Shown here: one piece after another, positions 36,567-44,419 of the stretch
Numbering within the stretch: the first letter of the stretch is position 1
How the letters are laid out: each line of letters opens with the position of its first letter
From: Paramesorhizobium salinisoli
GTDB lineage: Bacteria > Pseudomonadota > Alphaproteobacteria > Rhizobiales > Rhizobiaceae
Length of the DNA stretch: 64,000 nt
Reading direction: 5' to 3'
Assembly (NCBI RefSeq): GCF_003335045.1
Contig: NZ_QOZG01000005.1
Coordinates: 434,001-498,000, forward strand
Made by a program: the position numbers and the translations under genes
Notes under the pieces: model-generated
The model's database searches: none
The model's input: only the letters and a program-made list of their open reading frames with translations
What the model was told of the DNA's origin: nothing

Positions 36567-37910
36567 TCAGAGTTGAATCGCCACCTGCGTGCCGGTCGTG
36601 CTGCTTTTGATGCTGACCTGACCGCGATGGTTTGCAGCGATCTGCTTCACCAGGCTCAAGCCAAGGCCCGCGCCCTTGCTCTTTGGCGTGACACGATAGA
36701 ATGGCTCGAAGACCAGTTCCTGATGTTCGGCCGGGATGCCCGGCCCTTCATCGGCCACCTCGATCCGTCCATGGGCCGAGACCGTGACCGTGACCATCCC
36801 GGCATTGCCGCCATGGTCGATGGCATTGCGGACCAGATTGCTGATCGCTCTCCGCAGAGCGGAAGGGCTGCCTTTGCGTTCCAGGCTTTCCACTTCGCTT
36901 TGAAAAGAGATCTGGTAGCCGGCCGCGATGGCAAGAGGGGCGAGATCGGCAACGACCGTTCGGGCAATTTCGACGATATCGATGGTTTCATGGAGATCGG
37001 CTGCCTGGTCGTTGCGCTCGAAGTCAAGGAGCTGTTCGGCGGTCTCGGCCAGACGCGCGACGTCGGCCAGCAACCGCTGGCGTTCCTTGCCCTCGGGCAT
37101 CCCGTCGATCCGGGTCTGCATGATGGCGATCGGCGTTCGCAGCTCGTGCGACGCATCGATCAGAAAGCGCTGGCGTTTCCTGTATTCATGCTCAAGCCGT
37201 TCAAGCGTGCCGTTAAAGGCAAGCACCAGCGGTGCGACTTCCTTGGGAATCCCGTCCACCGGCAGGCGCCCTTCCGGGCGGCGCGGTTCAATTTCCGACG
37301 CTTTCTGCGCGACATCGCTCACCCTCACCAACGCGCGCCTCACGATGCGAAGAACGGTGAGTAAAATCATGGGCAGAGCAATGACGATCAACGGGATGTA
37401 GATGGGATAGGCCTTGGCCAGAATGGCGAGGGCGGGCGACAAGCCCATGTCGGTCACCCCGCCAAACAGAACGCGGACTTCACCTATTGGAGTATCGACG
37501 TTTTCAATCGACGCGATTGCATCGGTGCGGGTTGATCCGCGTATATCCGCGTCCTGAAACAGATACGCCAGATGTTTGAGTTCGGCATAGGGAGCGGGGG
37601 CGCTTCCGTAGGATACCGAATCTCCGCCTGTCGTGGTGGCAACATACCAAAGCCCGCTGTTCTTCCTCTTGAGCAACTCAAGCTCAGGCGTATCGCGCAG
37701 CTGAAGCTTTCCCTGGCTGTCGCGCTGCACCGCGTGCGCTATCACTTCGGTGATCTTGTCCTCCACGGCGATGTTCGGCGACATAACCGTCGTCGCCCAA
37801 ATGGACAGCCCGACGATTACGGAAACAACCACGGCAATGATGACGAGGCTGAGCTGCCAGCTCAATTCCCACCACAGCGATGGGTTCGACCTGCGCGCGC
37901 CACGCATCAT
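36567..37910 (-). CDS. Sensor histidine kinase
   Basis: 447 residues. Two transmembrane segments (about 19-43 and 168-190) bracket a periplasmic sensor domain of about 125 residues. A HAMP-like linker is followed by the dimerisation box FLIDASHELRTPIAIM with the phospho-accepting H255 and an ATP-binding domain (LVRNAIDHGGNAG, VADEGPGIPAEH, GAGLGLSLVKQIA). The ATG overlaps the regulator stop by 4 bp. The stimulus is unknown. Confidence 0.94.
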   Translation of the reverse strand: MMRGARRSNPSLWWELSWQLSLVIIAVVVSVIVGLSIWATTVMSPNIAVEDKITEVIAHAVQRDSQGKLQLRDTPELELLKRKNSGLWYVATTTGGDSVSYGSAPAPYAELKHLAYLFQDADIRGSTRTDAIASIENVDTPIGEVRVLFGGVTDMGLSPALAILAKAYPIYIPLIVIALPMILLTVLRIVRRALVRVSDVAQKASEIEPRRPEGRLPVDGIPKEVAPLVLAFNGTLERLEHEYRKRQRFLIDASHELRTPIAIMQTRIDGMPEGKERQRLLADVARLAETAEQLLDFERNDQAADLHETIDIVEIARTVVADLAPLAIAAGYQISFQSEVESLERKGSPSALRRAISNLVRNAIDHGGNAGMVTVTVSAHGRIEVADEGPGIPAEHQELVFEPFYRVTPKSKGAGLGLSLVKQIAANHRGQVSIKSSTTGTQVAIQL

Positions 37911-38578
37911 TCTTCCCTCAGGAGATATCCGACGCCCCGGATCGCGTGGATCGCCACACCGGCGCCAGCATCCAGTAGTCGCTTGCGCAGCCGGGAAATA
38001 TGCGCGTCGAGTGCGTTCGACTGGATCTCTTCTTCATAGTTGTAGACCGCCGCCTCCAGCGTCGAGCGAAGGACGGTTTTATCCTTCCGCTTGGCGAGCG
38101 CCACCAGAACCAGGAGCTCGCGCCTGGGAAGATCGATCGGGGTCGAATCGATCGTTACATTGAGGTTCAGCGGATCGACCATCATTCGCCCGGCAACAAT
38201 GCCCGGTTCGGCCAGGCTGGACGGCCGGCGGAGCACCGCGCGCACCCGCGCCACCAGCTCTTCGACGAGGAAGGGCTTGCCGAGGTAATCGTCGGCACCC
38301 ACGTTGAGACCTTCGACCCGCTCCATCGGCTCATTGCGCGCCGTCAGCACGATGATCGGCGTATCCGTTCCTGCACGCCGCAACTCGGGAATAAAGGTCA
38401 ATCCCTCGCCGTCGGGCAAGCGGCGGTCCAGGAGGATCGCATCGTAAACGTTCTGGCGCGTCAGTTCGACTGCATCGGCGAGATGCATCGTGTGATCGGT
38501 GACGATGCCATGCTTGCCGAGCGCCCCCGACAGCGCAATCGCCAATTCCTTCTCGTCTTCGATCAGTAGAAGTCTCAT
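37907..38578 (-). CDS. OmpR-family response regulator
   Basis: 223 residues: receiver domain with acidic E7-D8, phospho-acceptor D51 (AILLDRRLPDGEG), T/K switch residues (PIIVLTARNE, YLGKPFLVEELVARV), then a winged helix ending GAGVAIHAIRGVGYLLREE. The ATG at 38578 fits the family start; the open frame to 38698 is longer than the protein. It forms a two-component pair with the kinase gene. Divergent from a small gene at 38721. Confidence 0.94.
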   Translation of the reverse strand: MRLLLIEDEKELAIALSGALGKHGIVTDHTMHLADAVELTRQNVYDAILLDRRLPDGEGLTFIPELRRAGTDTPIIVLTARNEPMERVEGLNVGADDYLGKPFLVEELVARVRAVLRRPSSLAEPGIVAGRMMVDPLNLNVTIDSTPIDLPRRELLVLVALAKRKDKTVLRSTLEAAVYNYEEEIQSNALDAHISRLRKRLLDAGAGVAIHAIRGVGYLLREE

Positions 38579-38720
38579 GGCTATCCGCTCTTTCGTCCTG
38601 TCCTTGTCCGCCGCGAAGATTGCAGCAGCATTGCGGAGCTTGAAAGGCGGAGAGGTAATGCTGCTGCAATCCTGGCGGTCCAGCGTTGGTGACCCCAACC
38701 TACATCCAAGGAATAGCGCG

Positions 38721-38864
38721 ATGGCTTATAAATCGACGATAAACAGCGAGCGGCGCAGAAGGCGAAATGGACCTGTTTCCCGCCTGTTGGCCAGATATAT
38801 TCTATCGGCCGTCCTATGGGGCGCGCTTTTGGGAGGTCCGCTCATTATCCTGTTGTTTCTCTGA
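38721..38864 (+). CDS. Small basic single-span membrane protein
   Basis: 47 residues: an arginine-rich N-terminus (SERRRRRNGPVSRLLARY) and one C-terminal hydrophobic segment (ILSAVLWGALLGGPLIILLFL). AAGGA lies about 10 bases before the ATG. The gene is divergent from the response-regulator gene and is followed by a hairpin. I recognise no family. It may be a real small protein or just open sequence. Confidence 0.45.
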   Translation: MAYKSTINSERRRRRNGPVSRLLARYILSAVLWGALLGGPLIILLFL

Positions 38865-38899
38865 AGCCTTGGCGAACGCTGTCGCAAATACCTGAAACG

Positions 38900-38932
38900 A
38901 CGGTTTTGCATCATCGCAAAACGTGCTTTTTC
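38900..38932 (+). terminator. Candidate terminator after the small membrane-protein gene
   Basis: GTTTTGC (38903-38909) pairs with GCAAAAC (38916-38922) around a 6-base loop, followed by GTGCTTTTT. The stem is short but the T-run is well placed. Confidence 0.45.
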
Positions 38933-39062
38933 TGGCACTATCCCCCGCTTCCCACCACCCAACGAAGTAATTTTCCTCATTAAATTCAGGAGAATGCTGA
39001 AAAAACTGGATATTTTAGAGAATCTCAATTTAGAATGTGAGGAAACGCAGGGGTACCCATCG

Positions 39063-39545
39063 ATGAAAACCAAGCAGACTCAACCGATCGACCTGAAGGT
39101 TGGATCGCGTATCCGGATACGCCGTCTGATGGTCAATATGAGCCAGGTGCAGCTTGCAGCTCGGCTGGGGATCACCTTTCAGCAGGTGCAAAAATATGAG
39201 AAAGGTATCAATCGGGTCGGTGCAAGCCGGCTCATGGCTATTGCGGGCTCACTTGGCGTGCAGCCGAGTTTCTTCTTCCAAAACGAAGACGGTCAGCCGT
39301 TTGGCGATGTAAATGCCGACCAGCCGAGCGCTGAACAGAATATAGCGATATCCGCGCTGACCGCGGACGGCATTTTCCTCAACAAGGCCTTCCTGAAGAT
39401 AAAGAAGCCCATCGTCCGGCGCCACATCATAGGTCTGGTGAAGGCGATAGCAGAACGGGAGAAGGCCGTTGGATTGAAGATCGTGAAGGAGCACACGATA
39501 ATCCCGAGCGGAACTCACAAAGATCCGTCCAACCCCTGGCGTTAG
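39063..39545 (+). CDS. XRE-family transcriptional regulator
   Basis: 160 residues. An N-terminal Cro/C1-type helix-turn-helix (GSRIRIRRLMVNMSQVQLAARLGITFQQVQKYEKGINRVGASRLMAIA) is followed by a C-terminal region of unknown function. Rhizobial proteins of this type are common. I start it at the ATG at 39063 (MKTKQTQPIDLK); a longer frame from 38994 exists. It lies 70 bp upstream of the SARP-like gene and could regulate the peptide cluster. Confidence 0.88.
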   Translation: MKTKQTQPIDLKVGSRIRIRRLMVNMSQVQLAARLGITFQQVQKYEKGINRVGASRLMAIAGSLGVQPSFFFQNEDGQPFGDVNADQPSAEQNIAISALTADGIFLNKAFLKIKKPIVRRHIIGLVKAIAEREKAVGLKIVKEHTIIPSGTHKDPSNPWR

Positions 39546-39615
39546 TCATGCCCTGCGAGGAGCAGGTGATCTCCGGGATCCCCTTTGGCATAATGGAAAT
39601 GCCGGCAGGAGCCTC

Positions 39616-41550
39616 ATGAATTTCCGACTTGTTACCTTTGGCGGGCTACGTCTCATCGATGTCTCGGGCAAGGACGTTGCCTTCCCGCAGAAGGGCCTCC
39701 TCGCGATCTGCCGTTTGTTCGACAGCCCGGATTTCGAATTGCCAAGAGACAGGCTGGCCAGGTTCCTTTGGGGCGATGATGATAGCAGCGTCTCCCATGT
39801 CAACCTTAGAAAAACTCTCTCGCGGATCAAACGGCGACAGGACGAACTGAAAACCCGCTTCATCGAGATCGGTCCTAAAACCATCACTTTGAACGCGAAC
39901 GCGCTGGAAAGTGATTTCCAGATCTTGCTGCGTGTCGACGAAATTGCTCCCCTTCCCCGCCTCAGATCCATCGCCCGGCTATTGGCCGGTGCATTTCTTG
40001 AAAACATGGAGCCGGAAAGTGCGGCGGCCGGAAAATGGATCACGCAACAGAGGAAGCGGCTGGCCGGCGAATTACGGCATGCCTTCTTGCAGGCGTTGCC
40101 CGACGCCCGAAAAGAAGGTGAATTCGCGCTCATCCGGAATATTGCGCTGCGTATTCTCGAAGACGACCCTTTTGACGAACCCGTTCGCGAAGCCATGCTC
40201 ACGGCCCATAATGCGGAGAGGGAAACAGGCCAAAGCCGGGGGGCGAGCGCCGCCGGAGCACCGCTGCCTTCGGCGAACGGGCTGATCCCGGCACGACCGG
40301 CTTCCATCACATCCGGCGCTGTCGGACTTTCAGGATATCCCGATGCAAATCATCCAGTCGGCAGGTTTGGAAAGGGCGGGGTGGAAATCGCCAAGGCCCT
40401 GCCAAGGCTGGCATTGCTTCCGCCCGTTCTGGCGGGCGGGGATCTTGATCCGAGGGCGTCCGCCCACGCGCTCATAGAGGATATCACCATCGGGCTTTGC
40501 GCGCTCAGGACGGTCTCGGTCGTGGCGCCTTATACCGCCGCGCAGATCAGTCTTCACTCGGACAAGGCCAATATCATCGAGCGCCACGCGATCGATTATG
40601 TCCTCGACTGCCGCGTCTCACCGGAAAACGCCGGCGGAACGCTCTACACCCAGCTCATCCATTTTTCCAATGACGAGGTTATCTGGGCCGATCGTTTCAG
40701 CCTCGCCGCGGACGGCCTGCTTGCCGGACGCCGGGAAATCGCAACGCAAATCGCCGGAGCCATCGCCCAGGAGATCGAGCATAACCGGATGACGCGCGAA
40801 CATTTCGTAAGCAATCCACAAGCGTATCAGTTGTTCCTGCTCGGTCAGAGAAACCTCAAACAGATACAGCTCCCCAGTGCGCGCCGGGCGCGCAAATTGT
40901 TTCGGCAGGCGATAGCCGTGAAAGCCGATTACGCGCCCGCATTGAGCGGGATTGCACGAACTTATTATCTGGAGTGGCTGCTGACGGCGCGCGGCGATGG
41001 GGAGCTTTTGACAGCGGCGGAGCAGTTTGCAAGACGGTCAATCGCCGCCGATGGGCAGTTTGCATCCGGTTATCGCGAACTTGGAATTATCCGACTTTAT
41101 CAGCATGAATTCGACGAAAGCATCGAAACACTGGATCAGGCGGAACACCTCAGCCCGCACTATGCCGACGTGATAGCCAGCCATGCCGACGCTCTTGCCC
41201 AGGCCTCACGGCCAGCGGACGGTCTTGAAAAGATACAGCGAAGCATCGCGCTCAATCCGCTTTGCCCGGATGATTACCTGTGGATCGCAGCCAGCGCTTG
41301 TTATTCGACAGAGCAATATGACCGGGCGCTCCGCTACATAGAACAGATGAAAGACAGTTCTCTTGCAGACCGTCTTTCTGCGGCGTGCTGGGCCATGTCA
41401 GGCGATGTGAAGAAGGCGCGTCAATTCGTCCGCAAAACCTTGGAGGTTCAGCCGGATTTCGTGCTCGACAAATGGATTGCCGTCGTCCCATTTAGAGATG
41501 ATTGGCAGAGGGAGCATTATCGCGAAGGTTTGCTCAAAGCTGGTTTCTAA
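39616..41550 (+). CDS. SARP-like transcriptional regulator with TPR region
   Basis: 644 residues. The first 95 form an OmpR-type winged helix (FRLVTFGGLRLIDVSGKDVAFPQKGLLAICRLFDSPDFELPRDRLARFLW), followed by a bacterial transcriptional activation-type helical domain to about residue 205. A middle region (IAKALPRLALLPPVLAGG, QLIHFSNDEVIWADRFSL) resembles the part seen in CadC/adenylate-cyclase-associated regulators. Several tetratricopeptide-like repeats fill the C-terminus (about 400-610). SARP regulators often control peptide or antibiotic clusters. It ends 28 bp before the first precursor gene, so it is very likely the cluster activator. Confidence 0.8.
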   Translation: MNFRLVTFGGLRLIDVSGKDVAFPQKGLLAICRLFDSPDFELPRDRLARFLWGDDDSSVSHVNLRKTLSRIKRRQDELKTRFIEIGPKTITLNANALESDFQILLRVDEIAPLPRLRSIARLLAGAFLENMEPESAAAGKWITQQRKRLAGELRHAFLQALPDARKEGEFALIRNIALRILEDDPFDEPVREAMLTAHNAERETGQSRGASAAGAPLPSANGLIPARPASITSGAVGLSGYPDANHPVGRFGKGGVEIAKALPRLALLPPVLAGGDLDPRASAHALIEDITIGLCALRTVSVVAPYTAAQISLHSDKANIIERHAIDYVLDCRVSPENAGGTLYTQLIHFSNDEVIWADRFSLAADGLLAGRREIATQIAGAIAQEIEHNRMTREHFVSNPQAYQLFLLGQRNLKQIQLPSARRARKLFRQAIAVKADYAPALSGIARTYYLEWLLTARGDGELLTAAEQFARRSIAADGQFASGYRELGIIRLYQHEFDESIETLDQAEHLSPHYADVIASHADALAQASRPADGLEKIQRSIALNPLCPDDYLWIAASACYSTEQYDRALRYIEQMKDSSLADRLSAACWAMSGDVKKARQFVRKTLEVQPDFVLDKWIAVVPFRDDWQREHYREGLLKAGF

Positions 41551-41578
41551 ATCCAACACCAAAGAAAAGGAAGTAGAT

Positions 41579-41800
41579 ATGGCGAACGTCGTAGTACTGG
41601 GGCTAACGGGAACTCCTGATCTCTGGCTCGTGGATTTCGATGCAGGCACGGTGACGCCGATCGAGCCCTCGGGCGACACGCCACTCGGGCAGGCTGAAAA
41701 TCTTCGACAAGCAGGACTAACAATCGTCAAAGGCGTTGACGTTGCGGTAGCGGCGAGTTCTGCTTCCGGGGTCGCATCCGGCATTTTGGATGTGGAATAG
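41579..41800 (+). CDS. Candidate RiPP precursor peptide 1
   Basis: 73-residue peptide with AAGGAAG 6 bases before its ATG. It shares two blocks with the next small gene: NVVVLGL near the start with DLWLVDFDAGTV at 14-25, and KGVDVAVA at 51-58 with a small-residue C-terminus (SASGVASGILD). The middle (about 29-48) differs. No cysteine is present. The shared N-terminal block looks like a recognition leader and the C-terminal block like a core or a second recognition element. Proximity to ycaO and tfuA, not homology, supports the precursor call. It was not recognised as any known family. Confidence 0.7.
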   Translation: MANVVVLGLTGTPDLWLVDFDAGTVTPIEPSGDTPLGQAENLRQAGLTIVKGVDVAVAASSASGVASGILDVE

Positions 41801-41889
41801 TCCGGTTCTGTTAACTCTCAAAAACATGATCGTGCAGGCTTGTTCAAGCCGAAATCCCTGAACTAAGTTTCAACGAAAGGTAATGCGAG

Positions 41890-42084
41890 ATGACAAATGC
41901 TGTTGTACTTGGCCTGGAGGGCAAGACTGATTTGTGGCTGGTGGATTTCGATGCAGGCACGGTGGCGCCCGTCGAACACACCAGCGATTTTCGAAAGTCG
42001 GGAAAGCCGATGATAAAAGGGATCGACCTGGCCGTTGCCATCAACTCGGCCCCGGATGTCGGATCTGGATTTATGGACAAGTAA
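41890..42084 (+). CDS. Candidate RiPP precursor peptide 2
   Basis: 64-residue paralogue of precursor 1, 89 bp downstream and 34 bp before the ycaO gene. AAAGG lies about 10 bases before the ATG. The leader-like block AVVLGL, DLWLVDFDAGTV at 14-25 is identical in its core. The linker is shorter (HTSDFRKSGKP) and KGIDLAVA at 43-50 leads to the C-terminal INSAPDVGSGFMDK. It too has no cysteine. Two precursors for one modifying enzyme pair would give two related products or a two-component agent. Confidence 0.7.
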   Translation: MTNAVVLGLEGKTDLWLVDFDAGTVAPVEHTSDFRKSGKPMIKGIDLAVAINSAPDVGSGFMDK

Positions 42085-42118
42085 ACGATCCGGCCACAGA
42101 CGGCGGTGATGCAATTCC

Positions 42119-43339
42119 ATGATGGCTGAAGCCACCTCTTCCCACGAAACCCAAGGGCTGTATTCGGATAGGGTGTGCAGCCCGGAAGCTACGTTCGAAG
42201 CCATCGATCCCTATCTCAGACCCCTGGGCGTGACGCGTCTCGCCCGGGTCACCGGACTTGATCGCATTGGCATTCCGGTGTGGAACGCGGTCGTTCCCAA
42301 TTCACGGTCGATCGTCATTAACCAGGGCAAGGGCATCAGGGATATCGACGCCCGGGTGTCCGCCGCCATGGAGGCGCTGGAAAGGGCAGTCGCCGGTGCG
42401 CCAAACATCGATGCAATCCAATCGACAGGCAGGGAACTCCTTGTATCCGGCGCAAAAATCGAACCGCTCACCTGCCTGACCGCCGTCGGGCAGCGGGACC
42501 TTGGCGAGGAGGACGAGACCTCCTGGGCGCAAGGCAGGGAACTCTTCTCCGGCGGAGCGGCGTGGGTTCCCCTTGAGGCCGCATTACTCGACCGCACGGT
42601 GGAAAACTGCCGCTACTGGCAGTCTTCGGACGGGCTTGCATCGGGCAATACGCTCGAGGAAGCCATTTTCCACGGCCTTCTGGAACGGATCGAGCGCGAT
42701 GCCGAGACGCTGTGGAAGATCACATCCCTTGCCGGGCGGCTTTCATGCTGCATCGATCCGCGCTCGCTCCACGATCCGGTCGTCGACGATCTCTGCGGGA
42801 TGATCGAGGAGGCAGGCCTTCTGCTGCGTTTCTTCGATATTACCAGCGATATCGGCATTCCCTGCTTTGTCGCCATTATCGGCCCGCCCGGGGCAGCCGG
42901 CACGACGGCCCCCTGCCGATTCATCGACGTAGCCCAGGGAAACGGCGCCCACCCCCATCCCGCTCGCGCCGCCATCCGCGCCATTACGGAAGCCGCGCAA
43001 TCGAGGCTGACCTTCATCAGCGGCGCGCGCGACGACATTCCCCCCGCCGCCTTTTTTCACCCGCTCCCCGAAGATACGCGGCGGTTGCTGGAAGCCCGGC
43101 CGAAACCGCTGGATACCGAAAGGGGCACAACGGCACGCGGCCTTGCGCCCCTCATGTCCCATGTGCTCGGACGGCTGGAAAGCGCGGGGATCAGGTCGGC
43201 GATCGGCTTGCCGCTCACGCGCGGCGAATATCCCTTCGCCGTCTGCAAGATTTTCGTGCCGAAACTCGAAAACCCCGATGGCAGGCGGCGGCGGCGGCTG
43301 GGCTCGCGGGCCATTTCCAGAAGCCTGGCCTTCAAATGA
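42119..43339 (+). CDS. YcaO cyclodehydratase/thioamidase family protein
   Basis: 406 residues. YcaO proteins use ATP to phosphorylate the peptide backbone, giving azolines or, with TfuA, thioamides. ATP-site elements are visible: SAAMEALERA (81-90), SGNTLEEAIFHGLLERIERDAE (175-196) and AIRAITEAAQSRLTFISG (284-301). The C-terminus ends RRRRRLGSRAISRSLAFK and lacks the PxPxP tail of azoline-forming YcaO proteins. A tfuA gene overlaps its stop by 4 bp, favouring thioamidation. Two ATGs (42119, 42122) are possible starts and the ribosome site is weak. Confidence 0.9.
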   Translation: MMAEATSSHETQGLYSDRVCSPEATFEAIDPYLRPLGVTRLARVTGLDRIGIPVWNAVVPNSRSIVINQGKGIRDIDARVSAAMEALERAVAGAPNIDAIQSTGRELLVSGAKIEPLTCLTAVGQRDLGEEDETSWAQGRELFSGGAAWVPLEAALLDRTVENCRYWQSSDGLASGNTLEEAIFHGLLERIERDAETLWKITSLAGRLSCCIDPRSLHDPVVDDLCGMIEEAGLLLRFFDITSDIGIPCFVAIIGPPGAAGTTAPCRFIDVAQGNGAHPHPARAAIRAITEAAQSRLTFISGARDDIPPAAFFHPLPEDTRRLLEARPKPLDTERGTTARGLAPLMSHVLGRLESAGIRSAIGLPLTRGEYPFAVCKIFVPKLENPDGRRRRRLGSRAISRSLAFK

Positions 43340-44046
43340 AAGTCGTGTTCGTCGGACCGACGCTCCCCGATGCGCCCGATCTGGCGGGCGACGACATTGC
43401 CGTGCGGCCCCCTGCCCGCCAGGGCGATATCCTCGAAGCCGTCCGACAAGGGGCGAACGTCATCGGCCTCGTCGACGGCAATTTCGAACATGTCGCGCCG
43501 ATCTGGCATAAGGAAATCCTCCACGCCTTGTCGCAGGGCGTAAAAATCTGCGGCGCTGCCAGCATGGGCGCATTGCGGGCGGCCGAATGTTCGCCCTACG
43601 GCATGGAAGGCGTCGGCAGCATCTATCGTCAATATGAGCGCGGCGAGATCCTCGACGATGCCGACGTGGCGCAATTGCACGCGCCGCGCGAGCTGCGTTA
43701 TTTTTCGATCTCGGTGCCGATGGTCAACGTCGTCGCCACGCTCAAGAGGCTGTATTCGGAGGAACTGATCGACCGCGGAGAGGCAGAAGCGCTTGAAGAA
43801 GCGGCGCGAGCCATCTTCTTCAAGGAAAGGACATACCAGGCTGTCACGGATCGCGCCGTCCTGACCGATATGCGGCGCAAGGCGGAAATCCTTGAGTTTC
43901 TTCCTGCCTTTGAGGTCAACCAGAAGCGACTGGACGCGCTTGAGCTTCTGCGATGGCTGGCATCGGCCCAGAATATCCGCACTCCCGTCACGGCAAGCTG
44001 GTCGTTCAATTCCACCAGTATGTGGAAAACGGCCTTTCATAATTGA
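43336..44046 (+). CDS. TfuA-like protein
   Basis: 236 residues of the TfuA family, first seen in the trifolitoxin cluster. TfuA works with YcaO, where it is thought to help deliver sulphide for thioamide formation. Family stretches: MKVVFVGPTLPDAPDLAGDDIAVRPPARQGDI, VIGLVDGNFEHVAPIWHKEILHALSQGVKICGAASMGALRAAE and CSPYGMEGVGSIYRQY. It is coupled to ycaO by an ATGA overlap, so the two enzymes are made together. Confidence 0.92.
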   Translation: MKVVFVGPTLPDAPDLAGDDIAVRPPARQGDILEAVRQGANVIGLVDGNFEHVAPIWHKEILHALSQGVKICGAASMGALRAAECSPYGMEGVGSIYRQYERGEILDDADVAQLHAPRELRYFSISVPMVNVVATLKRLYSEELIDRGEAEALEEAARAIFFKERTYQAVTDRAVLTDMRRKAEILEFLPAFEVNQKRLDALELLRWLASAQNIRTPVTASWSFNSTSMWKTAFHN

Positions 44047-44176
44047 AAGTAGTATTCGGGCCCGTCACCTATCTTCCAGGCTGTGTCACGGTCATGTCAC
44101 GCGCACATCGAAGCTCTTTGCGCTAGTTCTGTGGCAAATTGAGATTATCAATCTGCTTTATCGGAAGAGACGCCAG

Positions 44177-44410
44177 ATGAATATCGAGGAAACCAGTGTC
44201 GAGGAAACCAAAGAAGTCCCTGAGGTATTCACCCTCAACCGGGACGACGAGGAGTTGAAAGAGTTGATGGCCCTGGCGCGGCTCCTCACCTTCGCGCAAG
44301 GCACTGCAAAAAACCTGAATGCCAATTTCGTCGAATATTGCCTCGACATGGCACTGAATGGAATTCTCGAAGAGCTGCAGGCCAACGACAAGTTCAAGCT
44401 GCGCAACTGA
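44177..44410 (+). CDS. Small acidic protein downstream of tfuA
   Basis: 77 residues beginning MNIEETSVEETKEVPEVFTLNRDDEE, strongly acidic, then a helical C-terminal part (LLTFAQGTAKNLNANFVEYCLDMALNGILEEL). GGAAGAG lies about 9 bases before the ATG. I do not recognise it. It lies 130 bp after tfuA on the same strand and before a convergent gene, so it may belong to the peptide cluster as an accessory, immunity or extra precursor protein, or be unrelated. Confidence 0.6.
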   Translation: MNIEETSVEETKEVPEVFTLNRDDEELKELMALARLLTFAQGTAKNLNANFVEYCLDMALNGILEELQANDKFKLRN

Positions 44411-44419
44411 GTTTATCCG

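Noticed and set aside
41579-42084. Reading the two small peptides as a toxin-antitoxin pair
   Set aside because: They are paralogues of each other with the same leader, not a toxin with a DNA-binding antitoxin, and they directly precede ycaO-tfuA.
44043-44125. Short TTG-initiated frame right after tfuA (LKVVFGPVTYLPGC...)
   Set aside because: Only 27 codons, no ribosome site and no similarity to the precursors, so there is nothing to support translation.
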